DNA of 64,000 nucleotides from Streptomyces sp. CB02959 (GTDB taxonomy: Bacteria > Actinomycetota > Actinomycetes > Streptomycetales > Streptomycetaceae), in the NCBI RefSeq assembly GCF_002803155.1, contig NZ_NNBP01000012.1, forward strand, positions 124,001-188,000, read 5' to 3'. The first letter of the stretch is position 1; every line of letters begins with the position of its first letter. The position numbers were made by a program, and so were the translations under genes. The notes under the pieces are model-generated. The model was not told the DNA's origin, searched no databases, and saw only the letters and a program-made list of their open reading frames with translations. Below, in pieces: positions 16,709 through 25,363 of this stretch.

Positions 16709-17853
16709 CGGGGCAGCTCCGGTACGGGGAGCCGGCGGCCCTCGACAGAGGAGCGCAGGCCCAGTTCGGCGAGTCGGACGCCGCGGGCGCCCGCCCAGAG
16801 GTCCCAGTGCCACGGCCCGTCGGCCACCACGTGCCGGAGGAAGAGCTCCCACTGGGCCTTGAAGGCGTTGTCGAACCCGGCGTTGTCGGGAACCTCCTGC
16901 CACTGGTCGCGGAACGGCTCGGTGGACGGCAGGTCGGGGTTCCAGACGGGTTTGGGGGTGGTGGCGCGGTGCTGGACGCGGCAGCGGCGCAGTCCGGCGA
17001 CGGCCGAGCCCTCGGTGCCGTCGACCTGGAACTCCAGCAGTTCGTCGCGGTGCACCCGGACCGCCCAGGAGGAGTTGATCTGGGCGAGGACGCCGTCGTC
17101 GAGTTCGAAGAGGGCGTAGGCGGCGTCGTCGGCGGTCGCCTCGTACGGGGTGCCGGACTCGTCCCAGCGGCGCGGGAGGTGGGTGGTGACCCGGGCCTGG
17201 ACGGCGCGGACCGGCCCGAACAGCTCGTGGAGCACGTACTCCCAGTGCGGGAACATGTCGGCGGCGATGCCGCCGCCGTCCTCGGCGCGGTAGTTCCAGG
17301 AGGGGCGCTGGGCCGGCTGCCAGTCGCCTTCGAAGACCCAGTAGCCGAACTCGCCCCGTACGGACAGGACCCGGCCGAAGAAGCCGCCGTCCAGGAGGCG
17401 GCGGAGTTTGCGCAGGCCGGGGAGGAAGAGCTTGTCCTGGACGACACCGTGCTTGACGCCGGCCTGCTGGGCGCGGTGGGCAAGGTCCAGGGCTCCGGTG
17501 AGACCGGCGGCGGTGGGCTTCTCCACGTAGAGGTGCTTTCCGGCAGCAATCGCTTTCTTGACTGCTGGTTCGCGGGCGGCGGTGACCTGGGCGTCGAAGT
17601 AGATCTCGATGGAGTCGTCGGCAAGGACGGCGTCGAGGTCGGGGCTCCAGTCGAGGCCGTACCGCTCGGCCAGCGCCCGGACCCGCGGCGCGGAACGGCC
17701 GACGAGCACCGGTTCCGGCCAGATCACCGTGCCGTCGTCCAAGGGGAGTCCGCCCTGTTCACGCAGAGCGAGGAGGGAGCGGACCAGGTGCTGGTGGTGG
17801 CCCATGCGCCCGGTCACGCCGTTCATGGCGATGCGTACGGTCCTACGTGTCAC
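16705..17853 (-). CDS. Gfo/Idh/MocA family oxidoreductase
   Basis: The product has 382 residues from GTG 17853, which has GAGAGG eight bases upstream. The first strand reads RIAMNGVTGRMG, an atypical but recognisable dinucleotide loop. VEKPTAAG carries the family lysine, and DMFPHWEY gives an Asp/His pair spaced as in the other family members here. It is the first gene of a three-gene operon (4-base overlaps) with DUF993 and TIM-barrel partners. It lies divergent to a LacI regulator across an AAGCGCTT operator-like site, so sugar-responsive repression is likely. Confidence 0.85.
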   Translation of the reverse strand: MTRRTVRIAMNGVTGRMGHHQHLVRSLLALREQGGLPLDDGTVIWPEPVLVGRSAPRVRALAERYGLDWSPDLDAVLADDSIEIYFDAQVTAAREPAVKKAIAAGKHLYVEKPTAAGLTGALDLAHRAQQAGVKHGVVQDKLFLPGLRKLRRLLDGGFFGRVLSVRGEFGYWVFEGDWQPAQRPSWNYRAEDGGGIAADMFPHWEYVLHELFGPVRAVQARVTTHLPRRWDESGTPYEATADDAAYALFELDDGVLAQINSSWAVRVHRDELLEFQVDGTEGSAVAGLRRCRVQHRATTPKPVWNPDLPSTEPFRDQWQEVPDNAGFDNAFKAQWELFLRHVVADGPWHWDLWAGARGVRLAELGLRSSVEGRRLPVPELPR

Positions 17854-17935
17854 GGCCCGGCCTCTCTGCGCACTCGACGGGTGGAGTGCGTGCGGGGTGG
17901 GAGGGAGTGGTGCGCGGATGGGGTACCTGTGGACA

Positions 17936-17947
17936 GTAAGCGCTTTC
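17936..17947. promoter_or_regulatory. LacI-family operator-like palindrome
   Basis: GTAAGCGCTTTC is centred on the perfect AAGCGCTT palindrome and resembles classic LacI/GalR-type operators. It sits between the divergent dehydrogenase operon and the LacI gene, 83 bases from each start or slightly more, well placed to control both. Confidence 0.6.
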
Positions 17948-18028
17948 TCCAAGAGGGGACGCTAGCCTGCTCGGCAGGTCGCCAACAAGGGTGCGGCCGG
18001 TGGTCGTTGAGGCATGCGGGAGGGCGTG

Positions 18029-19177
18029 ATGGCGGTGACGCTGGCGGATGTGGCGGCGCGTGCGGGGGTGTCGCCGGCGACCGTCTCGCGCGTGCTCAGC
18101 GGCAGCTACCCGGTGACCGAGGGCACCCGCGGCCGGGTGCTGCGCGCGGTCGCGGAGTTGGAGTACGTCGTGGACGGCCCGGCGAGCGCGCTGGCCGGCG
18201 CCGGTTCGGACCTGGTCGGCATCCTGGTGAACGACCTCGCGGACCCGTTCTTCGGGGTGCTGGCGGCCGCCGTCCAGGGGGAGCTGGGCGGCGGCGCCGG
18301 GCCCGGGGGCGAGAAGCTGGCCGTGGTGTGCAGCACGGGCGGCTCCCCGCAGCGCGAGCTGGACCACCTCACCCATCTCCAGCGGCAGCGGGCCGCCGCG
18401 GTGGTGCTGACCGGCGGCGCCCCGGAGGACCCCGGGCACGCCCGAGCCCTCGCCGCAAAAGTGGCGCGACTGACGGAGGCGGGCACCAGGGTGGTGCTGT
18501 GCGGGCGGCCTCCGCAGGATCCGGAGGCGGCAGCGGCGGCGGGCCGGGGCCGGGCCGCCGCGCCGCCCGTCACCCTGGCGTTCGACAACCGCGGCGGCGC
18601 CCGGCGGTTGACGGCGCACCTGCTGGCGCTGGGGCACCGGCGGATCGGCTGTGTGGCGGGCCCGGCCGGGCGCACCACCACGGCCGAGCGGCTGGCCGGC
18701 CACCGGGACGCGCTCGCCGCGCACGGCATCGCGGACGTGCCGGCGCGCACCGTCCCCGGGGCCTACGACCGCGCCTCGGGCTATGACGCGGCCCTGGAGC
18801 TCCTGCGTCGGGAGCCGCGGCTGACGGCCGTGGTGGCGGCCAACGACACCGCCGCGCTCGGGGTGTGCGCGGCGCTGCGCGACCGGGGGCTGCGGATACC
18901 CGAGGACGTCTCGGTGGCCGGTTTCGACGATCTGCCGTTCAGTGTGGACGCGGCGCCCGCGCTGACCACGGTGCGGCTGCCGCTGCGGGAGGCCGGGGCG
19001 CGGGCCGGGCGGCTGGCGCTGGGGCGGGCGGTGGCGCCGCCGGGTGGGGTGGCGACGCTGCCGGCGGAGCTGCTGGTGCGCGAGTCGACCGGTCCGGTGC
19101 GGTCCGAGGCGGCCGCCGCCGGGGGTGGCGGGGGTGCGGTTTCGGGCGGGATCGGGTCGGGCAGGTCTGGCGGCTGA
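18029..19177 (+). CDS. LacI-family transcriptional regulator
   Basis: The product has 382 residues. The N-terminus is a textbook LacI helix-turn-helix with hinge (VTLADVAARAGVSPATVSRVLS). A sugar-binding core follows (SDLVGILVNDLADPFFGVL, then PEDVSVAGFDDLPFSVDAAP), and the C-terminus ends in a Gly-rich tail. ATG 18029 has GGGAGGG upstream; an ATG five codons earlier is in frame. It is divergent from the dehydrogenase/DUF993 operon with an AAGCGCTT site between, and a TIM-barrel gene follows 43 bases later on the same strand. It is probably the local sugar-sensing repressor. Confidence 0.9.
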   Translation: MAVTLADVAARAGVSPATVSRVLSGSYPVTEGTRGRVLRAVAELEYVVDGPASALAGAGSDLVGILVNDLADPFFGVLAAAVQGELGGGAGPGGEKLAVVCSTGGSPQRELDHLTHLQRQRAAAVVLTGGAPEDPGHARALAAKVARLTEAGTRVVLCGRPPQDPEAAAAAGRGRAAAPPVTLAFDNRGGARRLTAHLLALGHRRIGCVAGPAGRTTTAERLAGHRDALAAHGIADVPARTVPGAYDRASGYDAALELLRREPRLTAVVAANDTAALGVCAALRDRGLRIPEDVSVAGFDDLPFSVDAAPALTTVRLPLREAGARAGRLALGRAVAPPGGVATLPAELLVRESTGPVRSEAAAAGGGGGAVSGGIGSGRSGG

Positions 19178-19220
19178 CGGAGCATCAGGGATGGTGGCGT
19201 CAGGAATGGCGGGAGGCGGG

Positions 19221-20075
19221 ATGGGTGTGGACGGTGCCCCGGTGGGGGTGCGGCCGGCGTTCTCGACGCTCGGGGTGCCGGGGATGCCGGTGGCCGAGGT
19301 GGTGCGGCTGGCCGCGGCGTGCGGCTATCAGGGGGTGGAGCTGCGGGCGCACCCCGAGGAGCCGGTGCATCCGCTGCTGGGGCTGCGGGAGCGGGCGGCG
19401 GTGCGCGGGCGGTTCGCGGACGCGGGCGTGGAGATCCTGACCGTGGCCGGGTACGCGAGGGTCGCGGCCGAGTGCGCGGGCCCGGCGGCGGAGGCGGCGC
19501 TCGCCCACGAGCTGGCCGAACTGGTGTTGCTGGCGGGCGACTTGGGGGCCGGGTACGTCCGGGTCTTCCCCGGGGGCGGTGGCCGTCCGGTCGAGCGCGC
19601 GGAGGCGGACGCGGTCCGGCGGCTGGCGGCGGTGGCGCCGCTGGCCGCGGAGCGCGGGGTGCGGGTGGTGTTGGAGACCCACGACTCGCACCGCACCGGC
19701 GCGGCGGTGGCCCGGATCCTGGCGGCCGTCGACGATCCGTGGGTGGGCGCGGTGTGGGATGTGCTGCACAGCTGGCTGGGCGGGGAGGCGCCCGCCGCGA
19801 CCCGGGCCGCGCTGGCCGGGCATCCGGGGTATGTGCAGGTCAAGGACGTGGCGTCGGCGCAGGATCTGACGCCGCTTCCGTTGGGGGCGGGGGTGCTGCC
19901 GCTGCCGGAGGTGGTGGCGGCGCTCGGGCCGGGGGCCGGCGGGTGGTGGTGCTGGGAGTACGAGAAGCGGTGGTATCCGGGGGCGGCGGGGCTGCCGGGG
20001 CTGCTGGCGGAGGGCCGGGCGCATCTGGCGCGGCTGCTCGACGGGGGTGCGGGCCGGAGTCCGGACGACGCCTGA
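19221..20075 (+). CDS. TIM-barrel sugar isomerase/epimerase
   Basis: The product has 284 residues with the xylose-isomerase-like barrel: TLGVPGMPVAEVVRLAAACG, GYQGVELRAHP, VLETHDSHRTGAAV, AVWDVLHSWLGG and YVQVKDV, with a terminal WCWEYEKRWYPG supplying the last glutamate ligand. It is closer in motif content to hydroxypyruvate isomerase and IolE-like proteins than to the isomerase at 14679. GGGAGGCGGG precedes ATG 19221; in-frame ATGs 15 and 30 bases upstream are possible. It follows the LacI gene and is probably co-transcribed with it, completing the sugar locus on the other strand. Confidence 0.8.
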   Translation: MGVDGAPVGVRPAFSTLGVPGMPVAEVVRLAAACGYQGVELRAHPEEPVHPLLGLRERAAVRGRFADAGVEILTVAGYARVAAECAGPAAEAALAHELAELVLLAGDLGAGYVRVFPGGGGRPVERAEADAVRRLAAVAPLAAERGVRVVLETHDSHRTGAAVARILAAVDDPWVGAVWDVLHSWLGGEAPAATRAALAGHPGYVQVKDVASAQDLTPLPLGAGVLPLPEVVAALGPGAGGWWCWEYEKRWYPGAAGLPGLLAEGRAHLARLLDGGAGRSPDDA

Positions 20076-20140
20076 GCACGACCGCGCGCCCGGCGGACGT
20101 TCCCGCCACGCGCCCGGCGACGTCCCCGCCACGTCCCGGG

Positions 20141-20180
20141 GACGTCCGGCTCGTCCCGGGGACGTCCGGCTCGTCCCGGG
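20141..20180. repeat. Two exact 20-bp tandem repeats in a GACGTCC-rich intergenic region
   Basis: GACGTCCGGCTCGTCCCGGG occurs twice head to tail. The surrounding 20076-20400 interval is filled with looser GTCCC/GACGTCC units and the palindrome GACGTC. No coding frame is convincing there. It separates the sugar locus from the GH3 gene and may fold strongly in RNA. No promoter was picked out in this interval. Confidence 0.7.
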
Positions 20181-20484
20181 GCGCCCGCGCCACGTCCCAG
20201 GGACGTCCCCGCAGCGTCCCCGCCACGTCCCTCCGACGCCCACACGACGCCCCCACGACACCCCCAGCGGCGTCCCCGCAGCGCCCCCGCAGCAACCCGC
20301 GGCGGGGCCCCCGCGACCCTGCCGCGCCCCCCTGGCGCACTCCCCCACCACACCCCGCCCCGGGCCGCAATCCCTGGGCGGCGCCGCGGTTCCCCGTCAT
20401 TGACCGGCAGGAATTTTCCGGCTATCCGTGTCTCCTTGGAAGTTTCCTTCACATGTTCGAGGAAGCCCCCCGGAAGGAGCGCAG

Positions 20485-22311
20485 ATGCACTCCAGACGTA
20501 CCGTCCTGACCACCGCCGCCGCGGCGGCCGCGGCCGCCGCCCTGGGCCTCGGCGAGGCGCACGCCGCCCCCGCCCCGTCCCCCGTCCCCTCGCCCCCGCG
20601 CGCCACCCTGGACCGGCTGCGGCGGCTGATCGCCCGGATGTCGCCGGAGGAGAAGGCCGGCCAGCTCTTCGTGATGCGGGTGTACGGGCACTCCGCGACC
20701 GACCCGGACCCGGCCGACGCCGCGGCCAACCGCAAGGAGATCGGCGTCTCCAACGCCGCCGAGCTGATCGCCGAGTACCAGGTCGGCGGCATCATCTACT
20801 TCGGCTGGGCGCACAACACCCGCGACCCGCACCAGGTCGCCGACCTGTCCAACGGCATCCAGGAGGCCGCCGCCGCCCTCCGCGTCCCCGTCCCGGTGCT
20901 GATCTCCACGGACCAGGAGCACGGGATAGTGGCCCGGATCGGGGCGCCGGCGACGCTGCTGCCCGGTGCGATGGCGCTGGGCGCCGGCGGTTCCGTCGAG
21001 GATGCCCGCACGGCGGGGCGGATCTCCGGCCAGGAGCTGTTCGCGATGGGCGTCCGGCAGGACTACGCGCCGGACGCGGACGTCAACGTCAACCCCGCCA
21101 ACCCGGTCATCGGGGTGCGGTCCTTCGGGGCCGACCCGCAGGCCGTGGCCCGTATGGTCGCGGCTCAGGTGCGCGGCTACCAGGGCGCGGGGGTGGCGGC
21201 CTGCGCCAAGCACTTCCCCGGGCACGGCGACACCGACACCGACAGCCACGTCGGGCTGCCGTACATCCACCACTCCGCCCAGGAGTGGGAGCGGCTGGAC
21301 GCGCCGCCCTTCAAGGCCGCGATCGCCGCCGGTATCGACTCGGTGATGACGGCGCACATCGTGGTACCGGCCCTCGACCCCAGTGGCGATCCGGCGACCC
21401 TCTCGCATCCGATCGTCACCGGCATCCTGCGGCAGCGGCTGGGCTACGACGGGGTGGTGGTGACCGATTCGCTGGGCATGGAGGGCGTCCGGGTGAAGTA
21501 CGGGGACGACCGGGTGCCGGTGCTGGCGCTGAAGGCCGGGGTGGACCAGTTGCTGAACCCGCCGGACCTGTCCGTCGCGCACGCCGCGGTGGTCCGGGCG
21601 CTGCGGGACGGGGAGCTGAGCGAGCGGGAGGTCGACGCCAAGCTGCTGCGGATCCTGCTGCTGAAGGAGCGCCGGGGGCTGTTCGCCGATCCGTACACCT
21701 CCCGGGAGCGGGTGGACCGGGTGGTGGGGGTGCGGGCGCACCGCGCCGCCGCGGACCGGATCGCGGACCGCACCACCACGCTGCTGCGCAATGAGGGCGG
21801 GGTGCTGCCGCTGTCCCGGCGGCGGACCGGCCGGCTGCTGGTGGTGGGGGTGGATCCGGCCGCGCCGTCCGGCACCGGCGGCCCGCCGACCGAGGTCCTG
21901 GCCGAGGAGCTGACCCGGTCGGGCTTCACGGCCACCGCGCTGTCCACCGGGATGGCGCCGTCCCCGGGGCTGATCGCGCGGGCCCGGGCGGCGCTGGCGG
22001 AGCGGGACGCGGTGGTGGTGGCGACGTACGACGTCACCGCGTCGTCGGCGCAGCGCGCGCTCGTCCGGGAGCTGCTGGCCACGGGGAAGCCGGTGGTGCA
22101 GCTGGCGGTCCGCAATCCGTACGACATCGCCCTGTTGGACGGGGTGGCGGCGGCGTTGGCGAGCTATTCGTGGACGGATGTGGAGTTGCGGGCGGCGGCC
22201 CGGGTGATCGCCGGGCGGCGGGATCCGGTGGGCCGGCTGCCGGTGGCGATAATGCGCGCGGACGCGCCGCGGACCGCGCTGTACCAGATCGGGCACGGGC
22301 TGCGGTACTGA
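20485..22311 (+). CDS. Secreted glycoside hydrolase family 3, beta-N-acetylhexosaminidase-like
   Basis: The product has 608 residues. A twin-arginine-type signal (SRRTVLTT followed by an Ala-rich helix and AHA-AP) sends it out of the cell. The GH3 barrel has KHFPGHGDTDTDSH starting at about 242, the motif of NagZ-type enzymes that supplies the catalytic His, and the nucleophile Asp is D328 in VVTDSLGMEG. A C-terminal alpha/beta sandwich domain follows. The likely reaction is release of GlcNAc from chitin oligomers or peptidoglycan fragments. AAGGAGC precedes ATG 20485. It is convergent with the S37 peptidase gene, separated by a strong bidirectional terminator. Confidence 0.9.
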   Translation: MHSRRTVLTTAAAAAAAAALGLGEAHAAPAPSPVPSPPRATLDRLRRLIARMSPEEKAGQLFVMRVYGHSATDPDPADAAANRKEIGVSNAAELIAEYQVGGIIYFGWAHNTRDPHQVADLSNGIQEAAAALRVPVPVLISTDQEHGIVARIGAPATLLPGAMALGAGGSVEDARTAGRISGQELFAMGVRQDYAPDADVNVNPANPVIGVRSFGADPQAVARMVAAQVRGYQGAGVAACAKHFPGHGDTDTDSHVGLPYIHHSAQEWERLDAPPFKAAIAAGIDSVMTAHIVVPALDPSGDPATLSHPIVTGILRQRLGYDGVVVTDSLGMEGVRVKYGDDRVPVLALKAGVDQLLNPPDLSVAHAAVVRALRDGELSEREVDAKLLRILLLKERRGLFADPYTSRERVDRVVGVRAHRAAADRIADRTTTLLRNEGGVLPLSRRRTGRLLVVGVDPAAPSGTGGPPTEVLAEELTRSGFTATALSTGMAPSPGLIARARAALAERDAVVVATYDVTASSAQRALVRELLATGKPVVQLAVRNPYDIALLDGVAAALASYSWTDVELRAAARVIAGRRDPVGRLPVAIMRADAPRTALYQIGHGLRY

Positions 22312-22317
22312 GCGGGC

Positions 22318-22354
22318 GGGTGCGTGCCCTCCGTCCGACGGAGGGCACGCACCC
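22318..22354. terminator. Bidirectional terminator, perfect 17-bp stem
   Basis: GGGTGCGTGCCCTCCGT (22318-22334) pairs perfectly with 22338-22354 around a CCG loop, exactly between the convergent GH3 and peptidase genes. It is a strong hairpin without a T-tract, as is usual in Streptomyces. Confidence 0.85.
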
Positions 22355-22383
22355 GGCGCACCGGGGCGCGGTGCGGTGCGGGT

Positions 22384-23802
22384 CTACGGCCGCAGGGTCA
22401 TGTGCGGGGAGAGTTCCGGCCGGTCGAGGGTGCTGTTCGCCGGTGCCTGGGCGGTGGCCCGGCCGTTGGCGGGCACCGGGAGGCCGGCCCAGGTGAGGAG
22501 TTCGGCGGTGGCCTTGGTGCGGTCGGTGTCCTTGAGCGTGGCGATGTTGGCGCCGTGGTTGCCGCCGGGGACGGTGAAGAGGTACGAGTCCCGGGCGCCG
22601 CGGCCGAGTTCGAAGTGCTTGGCGCTCCACGGGTCGAACTGCCCGTTGACGAACATCATGCGGGTGGCGTGGTGCCGCACCCAGCGGTCGACGTCCGGCA
22701 TGGCGCGCCGGTCGAACCGCATGGGGATCTCGCGGGGCACGAAGCTGCGGGAGTTGTTGATGCCCGGGTAGCGCAGCAGGCCGCGCAGGTTGGGGTAGTG
22801 GTACTTGGGCTCACCGAGCTGGGTGCCGGCCTGGTAGTAGTACGGCTGGTACTTCTCCATGCCCTGGTCGGTGTAGGAGTCGAAGCCGCCGACCTTGTCG
22901 ATCCAGGTCCACAGGGCGTCCGTGGAGGCGGTGGGCGCGGGCAACTCGGCGCAGGCGGTCGTGGCGGGCTGGTACTGCCAGAAGCCGAAGACCAGGTCGG
23001 TGACGAGGACTTCGTAGGCCCGGTCGGCGTTGCCGATGAGGTTGAAGGTGCGCTGGTGCTCGCCGGCCCACTTCTCGTAGCGGTTCACCATCTCGTCGCG
23101 GCGGAGCAGCGCCTCGCGCTCGACCTTGCCGACGGCGGCGCGGCACTCGGGGGTGCCGACGGTGGCGAAGAAGCGGTCGTAGGCGGCGGTGTCGTCGCGG
23201 TCGGTGTTGTTGGGTGCGACGTAGGCGACGGTGCCGTTCATGTCCTGCGGGAAGAAGCGGCGGTAGTAGGTGGCCGTCATGCCGCCCTTGCTGCCGCCGG
23301 TGGCGATCCAGTTCTTGGGGTACAGGGCGTGCAGGGCCTGGAAGATGCGGTGCTGGTCGGTGGCGGCCTGCTGGATGTCCAGCTTCTTCCAGTCGGCGGG
23401 TGCCGGGCGGGACGGGGTGAAGTAGCGGTATTCCAGGGAGACCTGGTTACCGTCGATGATCTTCGTGGGTTCGCTGCGGGACGGTGTGGTGCTGACGTTG
23501 TAGCCGGAGGTGAAGAACACCGTCGGGCGGTCCACCGACTTGTGGAGCAGGGTCAGCCGCTGCTGGAAGGTGCCCTTCTCCGGGTGCCGGTGGTCGACCG
23601 GCTGGGTGTAGGTGAGGACGAAGTAGCGGTAGCCGTCGACCGGCTTCTCCTCGATCAGGCGCATTCCGGGGATCGCGAGGATCCGGTCCTTGATGTCCGT
23701 GCCGTCCGGTCCGGCGGCGGTGGCCGCCCCTGCCGGTGCGCTGACGCTCGCCGCACTTATGAGTACGGCGAGCGCCAGCAGCCATCTCTTGCCCTTGCGC
23801 AT
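22384..23802 (-). CDS. Secreted S37-family prolyl tri/tetrapeptidyl aminopeptidase
   Basis: The product has 472 residues with a Sec signal (MRKGKRWLLALAVLISAASV, cleavage near AGA-AT). The catalytic triad of the alpha/beta-hydrolase peptidase fold is readable: S171 in ATGGSKGGMT, D390 in NGQFDPW and H416 in PGGNHGAN. The family (Peptidase_S37) includes the S. mobaraensis enzyme that trims prolyl tetrapeptides from the pro-region of transglutaminase, so extracellular peptide trimming is likely. Length fits the family. It is convergent with the GH3 gene. Confidence 0.85.
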   Translation of the reverse strand: MRKGKRWLLALAVLISAASVSAPAGAATAAGPDGTDIKDRILAIPGMRLIEEKPVDGYRYFVLTYTQPVDHRHPEKGTFQQRLTLLHKSVDRPTVFFTSGYNVSTTPSRSEPTKIIDGNQVSLEYRYFTPSRPAPADWKKLDIQQAATDQHRIFQALHALYPKNWIATGGSKGGMTATYYRRFFPQDMNGTVAYVAPNNTDRDDTAAYDRFFATVGTPECRAAVGKVEREALLRRDEMVNRYEKWAGEHQRTFNLIGNADRAYEVLVTDLVFGFWQYQPATTACAELPAPTASTDALWTWIDKVGGFDSYTDQGMEKYQPYYYQAGTQLGEPKYHYPNLRGLLRYPGINNSRSFVPREIPMRFDRRAMPDVDRWVRHHATRMMFVNGQFDPWSAKHFELGRGARDSYLFTVPGGNHGANIATLKDTDRTKATAELLTWAGLPVPANGRATAQAPANSTLDRPELSPHMTLRP

Positions 23803-23925
23803 GGGCCCTCCCCTTGGGTTGTCGAAGGTCGGGCCGAACCTATCCGCGCGGCGGGGGCGCCACCAGCCCCCATTGGGGCGCCGCCCGCGGCGGGGTGACG
23901 CGTCGTCGGGCGGGCGGGGTCGCGG

Positions 23926-24492
23926 TCATGCCGTCAGAAGGTTCTCCGCGGCCTCGCGCAGGGTCGCCCTGATGGCGCGGGGGTCGTCGAGGGAGCCGCC
24001 CACCATCGCTCCGTCCCGCAGCAGGACCAGGGTCCGGGCCGCGCGCTCGGGGTCGGGGTGCCCGGCGTCGCCCACCACGGTGCGCAGTACGCCGTGGAAC
24101 CAGCGGCGGTGCTCGGCGATGCGGACGCGTACCGGGTGCGCGGGGTCGGGGTACTCGGCGGCGGCGTTGAGGAAGCCGCAGCCGCGGAACCCCGGCCGGC
24201 AGAGGGTGTCGCCGATCATGTCCATGAGGGCGAGCAGGGCGTCGCGGCCCCGATGGGCGGCGAGGATGGCCGCCACGGTGTCCTCCACCCCCGCTCCGCG
24301 GGCTTCCAGGTAGGCGACGACCAGTCCGTCCTTGCTGGCGAAGTGGCGGTAGAAGGTCGCCCTGGTGACCCCCGCCTCGGTGACCAGCTGCTCCACGCCC
24401 ACGGCCTGGATGCCCTGCGCGTAGAACAGCCGCCCAGCGGTGTCCAGGAGGCGCTCTCTGGGATGGGTTCTCTCGGTGGCTCCCGTGGTCAT
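23926..24492 (-). CDS. TetR-family transcriptional regulator
   Basis: The product has 188 residues from ATG 24492 (a GTG two codons earlier is an alternative). The helix-turn-helix lies in the first 60 residues (RERLLDTAGRLFYAQGIQAV, TRATFYRHFASKDGLVVAYL). The C-terminal ligand domain has GCGFLNAAAEYPDP, seen in regulators of stress or small-molecule responses. It lies 39 bases downstream of the cupin gene on the same strand, so it may be co-transcribed with it and control the cupin/hydrolase divergent promoter. Confidence 0.85.
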   Translation of the reverse strand: MTTGATERTHPRERLLDTAGRLFYAQGIQAVGVEQLVTEAGVTRATFYRHFASKDGLVVAYLEARGAGVEDTVAAILAAHRGRDALLALMDMIGDTLCRPGFRGCGFLNAAAEYPDPAHPVRVRIAEHRRWFHGVLRTVVGDAGHPDPERAARTLVLLRDGAMVGGSLDDPRAIRATLREAAENLLTA

Positions 24493-24531
24493 GGGCACCA
24501 GGGTAGGGAAGGGGCGGTCGGCCCCGGGAGG

Positions 24532-25062
24532 TCAGGGGCGGGACGCCGCGGGCCCGTGCTCGTAGGTGGTGACCAGAGGCTTGGTCTCGTCGACGACGTA
24601 GGTGGACAGCATCATCGTGGTCTCCTCGCCGACGTTGCGGGCGTTGTGGATGGCGCCGGTCGGGATGAAGAAGGGGTCGCCGGTGCGCAGCCGGAGGACT
24701 CGGCCGTCGTCGAACAGCATCAGGACGTCGCCGCGGACGAGGTATCCGACCTCCACCCCGGGGTGGCTGTGCCTGCCGGACTCCTTGCCCTTGGGGATCT
24801 GCACCAGGGTCTGGACGGTGTCCCAGCCCTGGGCGGGAGAGGGGTGGCGCTGGAGCACGGTCCGGGTGACTCCGGAGGTCGGGTCCGAGGGGTCCACGGC
24901 TCCCGTGGGGCCGGTGTGGTCCGCGGGGCAGTGGTGGTGAGCGTCCCGGGGCCCGTCGCCGGTGGGTGCCGCGGTCGCGGCCGTCGGGACGAGGGCGGTC
25001 ACGCCGAGGGCACCGGCGGCGGCTGCGCCTCCGTTACGGATCAGAGTGCGGCGGTCGATCAT
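24532..25062 (-). CDS. Tat-exported cupin-domain protein
   Basis: The product has 176 residues. It begins with a twin-arginine signal (DRRTLIRNG plus an Ala/Gly helix). The cupin fold spans about 80-165: GRHSHPGVEVGYLVRGDVLM carries the His-x-His...Glu metal ligands and PFFIPTGAIHNARN carries the second conserved His. Such single-domain cupins bind Fe, Mn or Zn and may be oxygenases, isomerases or sensors. ATG 25062 has CGGAG upstream. It is divergent from a Tat-exported hydrolase, so the two may act together outside the membrane (inference). Confidence 0.8.
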   Translation of the reverse strand: MIDRRTLIRNGGAAAAGALGVTALVPTAATAAPTGDGPRDAHHHCPADHTGPTGAVDPSDPTSGVTRTVLQRHPSPAQGWDTVQTLVQIPKGKESGRHSHPGVEVGYLVRGDVLMLFDDGRVLRLRTGDPFFIPTGAIHNARNVGEETTMMLSTYVVDETKPLVTTYEHGPAASRP

Positions 25063-25090
25063 CAGCGGGCTCCGTTCGGGGAGATCATCA

Positions 25091-25241
25091 AAAGAGAATG
25101 ACCGTTCTTTCTGCCTCGACAGAGTGCCGTCCCGCCACGGGGGAGCGCAAGGGGGAGGCGCATCTTTTTCGGACGGATCCGGCCGCCAAGCGCCCCTGAT
25201 GTGCGCAGAGTTGGCGCGCGTCACCTGTTTGACCGGTGACG
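25091..25241. promoter_or_regulatory. Divergent promoter region with two inverted repeats
   Basis: Two palindromic sites lie between the cupin and hydrolase genes. AAAGA...TCTTT arms (25091-25110), with an inner GAATGACCGTTC, resemble TetR-family operators. CGTCACC (25219-25225) with GGTGACG (25235-25241) is a perfect 7-bp inverted repeat. The TetR encoded next to the cupin is the natural candidate binder. Confidence 0.4.
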
Positions 25242-25363
25242 GATGCTGTGCCACAGTCGTCTGGCGCACCCCGGCGGCCATCGGGCCCCGGGCGCACTTG
25301 GGATCTCCCGCGAGGCACGGATCGGTCGCAGGCCGGCACTTCGAGACGCACGGAGGGCTTCAC

